NCBI GenBank assembly: GCA_903909415.1
Contig: CAIVVS010000176.1
Location: forward strand, 1-16,963
DNA length: 16,963 bases
Direction of reading: 5' to 3'
Origin: an uncultured Pseudomonadota bacterium
Lineage (GTDB): Bacteria; Pseudomonadota; Gammaproteobacteria; Burkholderiales; SG8-39
The position numbers were made by a program, and so were the translations under genes. Below are positions 1 to 6,686 of the stretch, piece by piece (the stretch's first letter is position 1; each line of letters opens with the position of its first letter). The notes beneath the pieces were generated by a model that saw only the letters and a program-made list of their open reading frames with translations, did no database searches and was not told the DNA's origin.

Positions 1-480
1 GGGCGCGGGCTTGGACGCCGCCTCGGGCGCAGACGCCGCCCCTGGCGCGGGCGCCGCCGCGGGCGCGGCCTGCGGCGGCACGACGTCGCCATCCACCCGA
101 TCCAGCACGCTGTCCTTGAAGAACACCGCCACCCGCCGCTGCTCCGTTTCGGTGCTGCGCACGGCGCGCCGGGTGTAGACGTAGTCCCAGCGGTCGGCAT
201 TGAAGGGGTCGGCAACCAGCGGCGTGCCCATGATGAAGCGCACCTGGTCGCGCGACATGCCGGGCTGCAGCTTGCCGATCATTTCCTGCGAGACGTAGTT
301 GCCCTGCTGGATCTCCATGGTGTGCGGCTTGACCCACTTGGTAGGATCCAGCGACTGCTTGACCGACTGCACGCTGCAACCGGCGCAGAGCGCCACGGCG
401 GCGAGCAACAGGCCCGCGCGTGCCGCGGTGCGGCGGGGCGCCGCGGGCTGGAGGGTAAGGCGGGGATGGCCGTTCGGCAT
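1..480 (-). CDS. bamE: BamE (SmpA/OmlA) outer-membrane assembly lipoprotein, 3' end cut by window
   Basis: Small lipoprotein of the BAM complex, which folds beta-barrel proteins into the outer membrane. I read this frame by hand from an ATG at 478-480; it stays open to base 1, giving 160 codons with the C-terminus outside the window. The N-terminus is basic, then hydrophobic (LLLAAVAL), then CAGC, with the lipidated Cys at residue 35. The -3 lipobox position is Cys instead of the usual Leu, which is mildly atypical. The mature part carries the family core: QQGNY, a GMSRDQVRFIMGTPL stretch, ADPF and WDYVY, closely resembling E. coli BamE. A tail rich in Ala and Pro follows residue ~135, so the protein is longer than the ~113-residue E. 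coli form. GGAA at 486-489 sits 5 nt before the start. It diverges from fur, an arrangement I recall from related bacteria. Confidence 0.93.
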   Translation of the reverse strand, partial: MPNGHPRLTLQPAAPRRTAARAGLLLAAVALCAGCSVQSVKQSLDPTKWVKPHTMEIQQGNYVSQEMIGKLQPGMSRDQVRFIMGTPLVADPFNADRWDYVYTRRAVRSTETEQRRVAVFFKDSVLDRVDGDVVPPQAAPAAAPAPGAASAPEAASKPAP

Positions 481-679
481 GGCGGTTCCGGAGGTGGCCG
501 GCTGCGCGCGCCGCCGCGGAAAGGGGCGGCGGGACCGCGCAGCGCGAATCGCTATATGATAACGGAAACGTTCCCCCGCCCACCGCGCGATGGCCCAGCG
601 CGGGGCCCAACCGCATGGCACGACGAGACGCTGGCGCCCGGCGCCATGCAGATGACGGCGTCCGACGCCACGGAGTCGC
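481..679. promoter_or_regulatory. bamE-fur divergent intergenic region with candidate promoter
   Basis: The 199-bp gap must carry the control of both bamE (leftward) and fur (rightward). The only AT-rich island is around 547-572. It contains TATGAT (555-560), usable as a -10 for fur, with GGGACC at 531-536 as a poor -35 (18-bp spacing). Next to it is an AACG-GAAA-CGTT inverted repeat (561-572). Fur often represses its own gene, but I see no convincing 19-bp Fur box. GGAG (672-675) lies 4 nt before the fur ATG. Promoter positions are inferred. Confidence 0.4.
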
Positions 680-1105
680 ATGACCGACCTCAAGACCACC
701 GGCCTGAAGGCCACCGCGCCGCGCCTGCGCATCCTCAAGCTGTTCGAGTCGGCGCGCGTGCGCCACATGAGCGCGGAGGACGTGTACCGCACGCTGATGG
801 CCGAGGGCGTGGACGTGGGGCTTGCGACCGTCTACCGCGTGCTCACCCAGTTCGAGCAGGCCGGCATCCTGCAGCGCCACCACTTCGAGTCCGGCAAGGC
901 GGTGTTCGAACTCGACAAGGGCGAGCACCACGACCACCTGGTGTGCATGCAGTGCGGGCGCGTCGAGGAGTTCTTCGACCCCGAGATCGAGAAGCGCCAG
1001 GTGAAGGTCGCCAAGGAGCGCGGCTTCCTGATCCACGACCATTCGCTCTACCTGTACGCCGATTGCACCAAGGCCGACTGTCCGCACCGGGAGAGCGGCG
1101 GCTGA
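680..1105 (+). CDS. fur: Ferric uptake regulator Fur
   Basis: Fe(II)-dependent transcriptional regulator, 141 aa, normal length for the family. The N-terminal winged helix spans about residues 1-82, with the recognition-helix stretch [15 protein letters not shown] at about 48-62. The dimerisation and metal-binding part carries HHDH (83-86), the Cys pair C89/C92 and a second pair C129/C134 near the C-terminus (CTKADCPH), which matches Fur proteins that bind structural zinc. The ATG at 680 follows a GGAG at 4 nt, and the protein starts as Fur proteins usually do ([14 protein letters not shown]). With iron it would repress uptake genes. It stands alone between the divergent bamE and the downstream sensor operon. 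Zur or PerR are less likely given the sequence, though metal choice cannot be proven here. Confidence 0.96.
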   Translation: MTDLKTTGLKATAPRLRILKLFESARVRHMSAEDVYRTLMAEGVDVGLATVYRVLTQFEQAGILQRHHFESGKAVFELDKGEHHDHLVCMQCGRVEEFFDPEIEKRQVKVAKERGFLIHDHSLYLYADCTKADCPHRESGG

Positions 1106-1283
1106 GCGCGGGCCATCGGTGGCACGCGCGCGCATCCGTGCGGCCGCGCGCCACGTACCAGCATCGGCGGCATGCATCGCAGGCGTGCCGGGCAGCAAGC
1201 GGGAAGAACCGGCCAGAAATGGCTTAAGTGGTTGATAATAAAGGCGATTTTTGCCAATCAGGTCCGACTGGGAGGGGGATGCC
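1106..1283 (+). other. fur to sensor-operon intergenic region
   Basis: A GC-rich imperfect inverted repeat (left arm from 1119, right arm 1146-1154, 2-nt bulge) follows fur and might end its transcript, but there is no T-tract. The stretch 1222-1260 is the AT-rich part and probably holds the operon promoter: TTGATA at 1232-1237 fits a -35, but the -10 position (CAATCA, 1255-1260) is poor. A strong purine-rich ribosome site, GGAGGGGG (1271-1278), lies 5 nt before the ATG at 1284. Confidence 0.35.
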
Positions 1284-2156
1284 ATGGGATTACGACTCAA
1301 GTTCAACCTGGTGCTGCTGGCGGTGTTCGCGCTGGGGCTGGGCGTCACCGGCACGGTGTCGCACGAACTGCTGCACCAGAACGCGCGCGCCGAGGTGCTG
1401 CGCAGTGCCGGGGTGATGATGGAGGCGGCGCTGTCGATGCGCAGCTACACCGTCGGCCACGTGCGCGACAAGCTGCGCCAGGTGGAGGACGAGTTCCTCC
1501 CCGAGGGCGTGCCGGCGTTCGCCGCCACCGAGATCATGAACCAGCTGCGCAAGAAGTACCCCGACTACTCCTACAAGGAAGCCGCGCTCAACCCGACCAA
1601 CCCGCGCGACCGGGCGGTGGAATGGGAAGCCGACATCGTCAACGCGTTCCGCGCCAATGCCGCGCAGGTGGAAGTCTCCGGCACGCGCATGACCCCGACC
1701 GGCCCGTCCCTGTACCTGGCGCGGCCGTTCCAGATCAAGGACCCGGCGTGCCTGGCCTGCCACACCACGCCCGACCTGGCGCCCCCGGGCATGGTCAAGC
1801 TCTACGGCCCGAACAACGGCTTCGGCTGGAAGCTTAACGAGGTGATCGGCGCGCAGATCGTGTCGGTGCCGATGGCGCTGCCGATCGAGAATGCGAATCG
1901 CGCCTTCTACACCTTCATGGCCTCGCTGGGCGCGGTGTTCGTGGTGCTGTTCATCATCCTGAACGTGATGCTCTCGCTGCTGATCGTGCGCCCGATCACG
2001 CGCATGTCCGCCGCCGCCGACAAGATCTCCACCGGCGACATGGACATCCCCGAGTTCGGCGAGAAGGGCCGCGACGAGGTGGCGCTGCTGGGCCGCGCGT
2101 TCAACCGCATGCGCCGCAGCCTCGAGAAGGCGATCAGCCTGATTGACGAGAAATAA
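1284..2156 (+). CDS. Membrane c-type heme sensor: Tll0287-like (DUF3365) domain plus HAMP, no output domain
   Basis: 290-aa inner-membrane protein, probably the sensory input of the operon. TM1 is at about residues 8-28, a periplasmic domain at 29-205, TM2 at about 208-235, and a HAMP linker at about 233-284 (VRPITRMSAAADKISTGD, then GRAFNRM). The protein stops right after HAMP. The periplasmic domain has the CxxCH heme-attachment motif CLACH (156-160) and a layout typical of Tll0287-like domains (older name DUF3365): NPRDRAVEWE, then the heme site, then WKLNEVIGAQIVSVP. I chose ATG 1284 because GGAGGGGG lies 5 nt upstream; a TTG at 1251 in the same frame lacks such a site. The kinase gene begins 27 bp downstream, so the natural reading is that HAMP motion is passed in trans to that kinase. 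The ligand is unknown; redox state, O2 or NO are possibilities by family analogy. Confidence 0.85.
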   Translation: MGLRLKFNLVLLAVFALGLGVTGTVSHELLHQNARAEVLRSAGVMMEAALSMRSYTVGHVRDKLRQVEDEFLPEGVPAFAATEIMNQLRKKYPDYSYKEAALNPTNPRDRAVEWEADIVNAFRANAAQVEVSGTRMTPTGPSLYLARPFQIKDPACLACHTTPDLAPPGMVKLYGPNNGFGWKLNEVIGAQIVSVPMALPIENANRAFYTFMASLGAVFVVLFIILNVMLSLLIVRPITRMSAAADKISTGDMDIPEFGEKGRDEVALLGRAFNRMRRSLEKAISLIDEK

Positions 2157-2183
2157 GCGGGGACGGCCGGCAGCAAGCGCACC

Positions 2184-3620
2184 ATGTCCGCCACCGCCAT
2201 CGCCCTGCAGCCCGGCAGCTCGCTGCAGGAGTACCAGATCGAGCAGACCCTCGGGGTGGGCGGCTTCGGGCTGACCTACCTCGCGACCGACTCCAACCTG
2301 AACCTGAAGGTCGCGATCAAGGAGTACCTGCCCTCGGACCTGGCGATCCGCGCCGAGGACCAGTCGGTGCACCCGAAGTCGCAGGACACCACCGAGACCT
2401 TCCGCTGGGGCCTCTCCCGCTTCCTGGACGAGTCGCGCACGCTCGCCTCGTTCCGCCACCCGAACATCGTGCGCGTGATGCGCTTTTTCCAGGCGAACCA
2501 CACCGCCTACATGGTGATGGAGTTCGTCAAGGGCTCGCCGCTGCCGGACTGGCTGCGCACGCGCCGCCCGCTGCCGGAGAAGGCCGTGCGCGACATCGCG
2601 CTGCCTCTGCTGGACGGGCTGGACGTCATCCACGCCGGCGGCTTCCTGCACCGCGACATCAAGCCGGGCAACATCTTCATCCGCGAGGACGGCTCGCCGG
2701 TGCTGCTGGACTTCGGCTCGGCGCGCATGATCGGCGGCAACAGCGAACTCACCGCCATCGTCTCGCCCGGCTACGCGCCGCTGGAGCAGTACCACACGCA
2801 GGGCCGCCAGGGCGCCTGGACCGACCTGTATGCGGTCGGCGGCGTGCTGTACTGGATGGTCACGGGCAACAAGCCGGTGGAGGCCGCCGCGCGCGTGCGC
2901 AACGACCCCATGCCGGCAGCCACGGCCTGCGGCGACGCCTCGCGTTATGGCACGGCGCTGCTGGGGGCCATCGACTGGGCGCTGGCGCCCGATGAGTCCG
3001 CGCGGCCGCAGTCAGTGGCCCAGATGCGCGAGCGACTGGGCGCGGCGCCCGCGGGTCCGCGGGCCGCGGGCGGCGACGCGGAAGCCACCGTGCTCGCCGG
3101 CGCGGCGGAAGGCCACCCCGCCAGCGCGCCCAGCGCCGGCGTGTTCAGCCGCGAGCAGCTGAAGGCGGTCGAAGCCGAGCTGTCGAAGCACATCGGCCCG
3201 ATCGCGCCGGTGGTGCTGCGCTCGGCGGCGAAGAAGGCCGCCACCTTCCACGCGCTGATCGAGGCAGTGTCGCGCGAGATCCCGGACGTCGCGGCGCGCG
3301 ACGCCTTCACCAAGCGCCAGCTGGCCGCGGACAAGTCCTCGCCGGCGAGCGGCAGGCAGGCACCGTCCGCGCCGGCGGCGTCGATGCCGACGCAGGTGCC
3401 CACCCAGGTGGCCACCGAGATGATCCGCTTCGACGCGGCCACCATCGCCAAGGCGGAGTCCGCGATGGCCCAGTACCTCGGGCCGCTGGCGCGCGTGGTG
3501 GTCAAGCGCGCCGCGGTCAAGGCGCGCGACGTCTCCGAGCTCTACCTGATGCTCGCCGACCAGATCGAGGACAAGGAAGAGAAGAAGGCCTTCATCCGCA
3601 AGGCGATCTCGCTGAAATGA
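2184..3620 (+). CDS. Serine/threonine protein kinase with tandem C-terminal repeat domain
   Basis: 478-aa Hanks-type kinase with no predicted membrane segment. The kinase domain (about 17-285) is complete: Gly loop GVGGFG (24-29), VAIK Lys46, candidate helix-C Glu83, HRDIKPGN (156-163; catalytic Asp158), DFG (176-178), activation and P+1 region SPGYAPLEQY (194-203), Asp214 and Arg274. All catalytic residues are present, so it should be active. A Pro/Ala-rich linker follows, then two copies of a ~60-residue alpha-helical domain (321-380 and 416-475) that align without gaps, with about 16 identities. From memory this resembles the small domain called DUF8082; I am not certain of the number. The ATG at 2184 has only a weak ribosome site, but the kinase fold begins soon after it. 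It sits between the heme sensor and sixA, so it is likely the effector of that sensor. Substrates are unknown. Confidence 0.9.
   Translation: MSATAIALQPGSSLQEYQIEQTLGVGGFGLTYLATDSNLNLKVAIKEYLPSDLAIRAEDQSVHPKSQDTTETFRWGLSRFLDESRTLASFRHPNIVRVMRFFQANHTAYMVMEFVKGSPLPDWLRTRRPLPEKAVRDIALPLLDGLDVIHAGGFLHRDIKPGNIFIREDGSPVLLDFGSARMIGGNSELTAIVSPGYAPLEQYHTQGRQGAWTDLYAVGGVLYWMVTGNKPVEAAARVRNDPMPAATACGDASRYGTALLGAIDWALAPDESARPQSVAQMRERLGAAPAGPRAAGGDAEATVLAGAAEGHPASAPSAGVFSREQLKAVEAELSKHIGPIAPVVLRSAAKKAATFHALIEAVSREIPDVAARDAFTKRQLAADKSSPASGRQAPSAPAASMPTQVPTQVATEMIRFDAATIAKAESAMAQYLGPLARVVVKRAAVKARDVSELYLMLADQIEDKEEKKAFIRKAISLK
3144..3605 (+). repeat. Two protein-level tandem repeats at the kinase C-terminus
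   Basis: Residues 321-380 (bases 3144-3323) and 416-475 (bases 3429-3608 approximately) of the kinase align end to end without gaps. Shared landmarks are an initial Phe, Glu at repeat position 10, Gly-Pro at 18-19, Val-Val at 23-24, Ala-Ala at 28-29, Lys-Ala at 31-32, Leu at 38, Ile at 46 and Ala-Phe at 54-55. The DNA itself has diverged, so the duplication is old. The two copies are joined by a ~35-residue linker rich in Pro, Ser and Ala. Confidence 0.7.
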
Positions 3621-4090
3621 GCACCTTCATCGCCAACCTGGTGCTGTGGCGGCACGCGGAGGCCGAGGACGGCTTCCCGGACGCCGCGCGCGAACTCACC
3701 CGGCGCGGCAGGCGCGATGCGGCCGCCATGGGCGCGTGGCTGCGCGCGCGACTGCCCGAGGACACGCGCATCCTGGTCAGCCCGGCGCTGCGCACCCGCC
3801 AGACCGCCGACGCGCTGGAACTGCCCTACGACACCACGCCCGAGGTCGGCACCTCGTCCGATGCGCGGCGCGTGCTCGCGGCCGCCGCCTGGCCGCTGGA
3901 CAGCGGCACGGTGCTGGTGGTCGGCCACCAGCCGACGCTGGGCGAGATCGCCGCGCTGCTGCTGGGGGACGAGGACGGCGGCCTGTCGGTGCGCAAGGGC
4001 GCGGTGTGGTGGTTCGGGCGCCGGCTGCGCCGGGGCGTGCCGGGCGTCGCGCTGCGCGCCGCCATCGCGCCGGACCTGCTGCAGGACTGA
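3617..4090 (+). CDS. sixA: SixA-type phosphohistidine phosphatase (histidine phosphatase superfamily)
   Basis: 157-aa cytoplasmic phosphatase of the histidine-phosphatase (RHG) superfamily. The nucleophile motif is LWRHAEAEDG with Arg12-His13. Arg59/Arg61 lie in SPALRTRQTA, and the second catalytic His is H104 in VVGHQPTLGE. The short length without an inserted cap domain, the RHAEA form of the motif and the GHQPTLG motif fit SixA, which removes phosphate from phospho-histidine on HPt domains or the PTS protein NPr. The ATG overlaps the kinase stop (ATGA at 3617-3620), implying translational coupling. Pairing with a Ser/Thr kinase is unexpected for a phospho-His enzyme, so the true substrate may differ. 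Another small RHG phosphatase is the main alternative. Confidence 0.88.
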   Translation: MSTFIANLVLWRHAEAEDGFPDAARELTRRGRRDAAAMGAWLRARLPEDTRILVSPALRTRQTADALELPYDTTPEVGTSSDARRVLAAAAWPLDSGTVLVVGHQPTLGEIAALLLGDEDGGLSVRKGAVWWFGRRLRRGVPGVALRAAIAPDLLQD

Positions 4091-4105
4091 AGCCTCCCCG
4101 GGCGG

Positions 4106-4130
4106 CGGGTGCCCGGATGCGGGACACCCG
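4106..4130. terminator. Candidate bidirectional terminator hairpin between sixA and mlaF
   Basis: Ten base pairs with one bulged A: arm 4106-4115 pairs with 4120-4130 around a GATG loop. It lies in the 51-bp gap between two convergent genes, the place expected for a shared terminator. There is no T-run on either side, so if it terminates it does so without a classical U-tract. Confidence 0.42.
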
Positions 4131-4141
4131 GGCCAGTACAC

Positions 4142-4975
4142 TCAACGAAGCGGGGTGAGCCCCAGTTCCTCGCCGATCGGCCGGTTCGGGTAGTGGAACT
4201 TGATCGGGCCGTCGGGCTGCGCGTGCATGAACTGGTGCACCACCGGATCGTCCGAGGCCATCATCTCGTCGGGCGTGCCCTGCCCCACCACCGCGCCGTC
4301 GGCGATCACGTACACGTAGTCCACCAGCTTGAGCGACTCGCTCACGTCGTAGGTCACGACGATGGATGTGGTGCCCAGCGCGTCGTTCATCTTGCGGATC
4401 AGCCCGGCGATCACGTTCAACGAGATCGGGTCGAGTCCCGCGAAGGGCTCGTCATACATGGACAGCATCGGGTCGAGCACGATGGCGCGCGCCAGCGCCA
4501 CGCGCCGCGCCATGCCGCCCGACAGCTCGCTGGGCATCAGCCCGTAGGCGCCGCGCAGCCCGACCGAGTGCAGCTTGATCAGCACGATCTGGCGTATCAG
4601 TTCCTCGGACAGCCTGGTGTGCTCGCGCAGCGGGAAGGCCAGGTTCTCGAACACGGTCAGGTCGCTGAACAGGCCGCCGGCCTGGAACATCATGCCCATG
4701 CGCCGGCGCAGCTTGTAGAGCGCGTCGTTGTCCAGTTCGTGCACCACCTGCCCGTCCACGCGCACCGTCCCCGAGGACGGCGTCGCCTGGCCGCCGATCA
4801 GCTGCAGCAGCGTGGTCTTGCCGCAGCCGCTGGCGCCCAGGATGGCGACCAGCTTGCCGCGCGGGATGCGCAGGTTCAGCCCTTTCAACACCTGGCGCTT
4901 GCCGTGCGAGAAGCTGACGTCGGCAATGTCGACCAGGATGTCCGGATCCGGGGCGGGCGGCTGGGTGTCGTTCAT
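4142..4975 (-). CDS. mlaF: MlaF-like ABC transporter ATP-binding protein (orphan, H-loop His replaced by Tyr)
   Basis: 277-aa ATPase closest to MlaF, the nucleotide-binding subunit of the Mla phospholipid transporter that keeps lipid asymmetry of the outer membrane. It has Walker A GASGCGKTT (47-55), Q-loop Gln98 in FQAGGLFSDLTVFEN, signature LSGGM (151-155), Walker B MYDEP with Asp175/Glu176, AGLDP, and an MlaF-like tail (QFMHAQPDGPIKFHYP). The switch His of the H-loop is Tyr209 (VVTYDVSES; the codon reads TAC on the coding strand). Usually mlaF leads an mlaFEDCB operon. Here the next gene downstream is sixA on the other strand, so no permease gene follows. It lies downstream of ppx on the same strand, about 190 bp away. 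No Shine-Dalgarno is visible; TACAAT at 4984-4989 lies just upstream. A related organic-solvent-resistance ABC ATPase is the alternative. Confidence 0.85.
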   Translation of the reverse strand: MNDTQPPAPDPDILVDIADVSFSHGKRQVLKGLNLRIPRGKLVAILGASGCGKTTLLQLIGGQATPSSGTVRVDGQVVHELDNDALYKLRRRMGMMFQAGGLFSDLTVFENLAFPLREHTRLSEELIRQIVLIKLHSVGLRGAYGLMPSELSGGMARRVALARAIVLDPMLSMYDEPFAGLDPISLNVIAGLIRKMNDALGTTSIVVTYDVSESLKLVDYVYVIADGAVVGQGTPDEMMASDDPVVHQFMHAQPDGPIKFHYPNRPIGEELGLTPLR

Positions 4976-5069
4976 GGGGCGGAATTGTACGCGAGGGACT
5001 GCGCGCGGATCGGAGGACGCGCCCCGGGCATCATGGGCGGGCCGCCAGCGGCGTTACGCTTCCCGGACC

Positions 5070-5220
5070 GCTCAGGCCTTCGCCTCGGCGGTGGGACGGA
5101 TGCGCTCCTCGGATGCCGCCCGCCCCGCTGCCACGCCTGCGGGCCGGTGCCGCACACGCACTGCCGGCTCAGGCCTTCGCCTCGGCGGTGGGACGGATGC
5201 GCTCCTCGGATGCCGCCCGC
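5070..5220. repeat. Perfect 54-bp direct repeat duplicating the 3' end of ppx
   Basis: Bases 5070-5123 and 5167-5220 are identical over 54 bp (offset 97, 43-bp spacer). The right copy is the last 49 bases of the ppx reading frame, its stop codon and two bases beyond. The left copy repeats the same tail, including the stop, in the gap after ppx. Flanking bases differ on both sides (5069 C against 5166 G; 5124 C against 5221 A). The offset is not a multiple of three, so the two copies are not a simple in-frame extension. Possible origins are slipped-strand duplication, a relic of site-specific insertion at the gene end, or an assembly error. Confidence 0.95.
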
Positions 5221-6686
5221 AGCTCCAGGCGCATCCCGAGCTGGCGCCACTCCTCGGATTCGGCCTCGAGCGCCGCTTCGGTGAGCGGGTGCTCGTCCAG
5301 CCACGCACGCGGCAGCGAGACCTGGAAGCCGGCGTCCACCGCGCGCAGCGTGAGGCGCGGCAGTTCAACATCGGTACGGGCGAGGAAAAAGAGCGCCGCC
5401 AGCCGCAGCGCCGCGATCAGCGGCCAGTCCTCCGGCCGCGTCGGCAGGCCCTCCATCTTGGACAGCTTGCCGCGGTGCGCGAGCACCAGGTGCGCGAGGC
5501 GCGCCTGCTCACGCTGCGAGAACCCGGGCATGTCGGCCTGCGAGATCACGTAGGCGGAATGCTTGTGGTAGCCCGCGTGCGCGATGCCGATGCCGATCTC
5601 GTGCAGCGCGGCGGCGAAGCGCAGCGCCAGCACGTCGGCCTCGGGAGCATCCGGCGACAGGTCGTCGAACAGCATCAGCGCGAGCCGGCCGACGCGCGCG
5701 GCCTGCGCGCCGTCCACCTGGTAGCGGCGCATGAACTGCGAGACGGTGGCCTCGCGCATGTCCTCGTGGCGCTCGCGCCCGATCAGGTCGTAGAGCACGC
5801 CCTGGCGCAGGGCGCTGTCGGACACCTCGACGTGCTCCAGGCCGAACTCGCCGAACAGCGCGCTCATGATGGCCACGCCGCCGGCGAACACCGCAACGCG
5901 GTCCTCCTTGAGCCCGGGCAGGCGAAGCCGGTCCATCTCCCCCGCCTTGAACAGCTGCGCGCGCAGCCGCTCCAGTCCCGCGCGATCGATGCCGTGGTCT
6001 ATCCAGCCCGACTCGCGCAGCACCGAGGCGATGGAGCGGGCGCTGCCGGAGGAGGCGATGGCTTCGACCCATCCATGGCGGCGGTAACCCTTGAGGATGC
6101 GCTGGACTTCGTTGGCCGCCGCGAGTTCCGCCTTCTTGAACGCAGACTTGTCCAGGCGACCATCGGAGAAGAACCGCAGCGTCCAGCTCACGCAGCCCAT
6201 CGAGAGGCTTTCCGTCAGGTCCGGCCTGAACCCCCTGCCTATGGAACACTCCGTGGAACCGCCGCCGATGTCGATGACGAGGCGGCTCTCCTCCGAGGGC
6301 GGCAGGCTGTGCGCCACCCCCACGTAGATCAGTCGCGCTTCCTCGCGCCCGAAGATCACTTCGATCGGGAATCCGAGCGCGGCTTCGGCATCAGCGAGGA
6401 AGGCATCCGCGTTGCGCGCGACGCGAAGCGCATTGGTCCCGACCGCGCGCACGGCACCCTTGGGGAAACCGCGCAGGCGCTCGCCGAACCGCCCCAGAGC
6501 ATCAATGGCCCGAACCTGGGTCGCACGGTCGATGCGCCGGTCCCGCGTGAGCCCGGCGCCCAGCCGGACCGGGTCCCGAAGGGAATCGAGGAGGTACAGC
6601 TGGTGGTCGACGACACGGCCGATCTGCAGGTGGAAACTGTTCGATCCGAGGTCTACTGCTGCGAGGGTTTCGTGTCTGGTTGCCAT
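5169..6686 (-). CDS. ppx: Exopolyphosphatase (Ppx/GppA family)
   Basis: 505-aa enzyme that removes terminal phosphates from polyphosphate chains. It has an ASKHA-type fold: first phosphate loop VDLGSNSFHL (11-20), the GREEARLIYVGV block with the catalytic Glu pair E115/E116, and the second phosphate loop DIGGGSTE (139-146). An HD-like C-terminal region follows (AAALHEIGIGIAHAGYHKHS). Length matches E. coli Ppx (513 aa); GppA is the main alternative, but the pairing with ppk1 favours Ppx. It diverges from ppk1 with 142 bp between, so synthesis and breakdown of polyP are encoded head to head. Its last 16 codons and stop are duplicated in the gap downstream. The ATG at 6684-6686 gives the expected family N-terminus; the ribosome site is weak. 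Confidence 0.94.
   Translation of the reverse strand: MATRHETLAAVDLGSNSFHLQIGRVVDHQLYLLDSLRDPVRLGAGLTRDRRIDRATQVRAIDALGRFGERLRGFPKGAVRAVGTNALRVARNADAFLADAEAALGFPIEVIFGREEARLIYVGVAHSLPPSEESRLVIDIGGGSTECSIGRGFRPDLTESLSMGCVSWTLRFFSDGRLDKSAFKKAELAAANEVQRILKGYRRHGWVEAIASSGSARSIASVLRESGWIDHGIDRAGLERLRAQLFKAGEMDRLRLPGLKEDRVAVFAGGVAIMSALFGEFGLEHVEVSDSALRQGVLYDLIGRERHEDMREATVSQFMRRYQVDGAQAARVGRLALMLFDDLSPDAPEADVLALRFAAALHEIGIGIAHAGYHKHSAYVISQADMPGFSQREQARLAHLVLAHRGKLSKMEGLPTRPEDWPLIAALRLAALFFLARTDVELPRLTLRAVDAGFQVSLPRAWLDEHPLTEAALEAESEEWRQLGMRLELRAASEERIRPTAEAKA

Noticed and set aside
553..572. Possible Fur box upstream of fur
   Set aside because: AT-rich and near the promoter, but it lacks two good GATAAT-type hexamers in the right spacing. 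Kept only as a candidate promoter.
1119..1154. Stem-loop after fur as a terminator
   Set aside because: Nine pairs with a bulge and a wide loop, no T-run, in sequence where GC-rich arms are easily found by chance.
1222..1262. FNR-type site (TTGAT-N4-ATCAA) before the heme sensor operon
   Set aside because: TTGAT is present at 1232, but no ATCAA follows at the required distance.
1290..2795. A 501-codon open frame antisense to the heme sensor and kinase
   Set aside because: Low-complexity product rich in Val, His, Arg and Ala that spans two clearly coding genes; a codon-bias shadow.
5072..5371. Small leftward frame ending in the duplicated ppx tail, as a separate gene
   Set aside because: It reads ppx sequence out of frame before entering the repeat; the shared tail comes from the duplication, not from a second coding gene.
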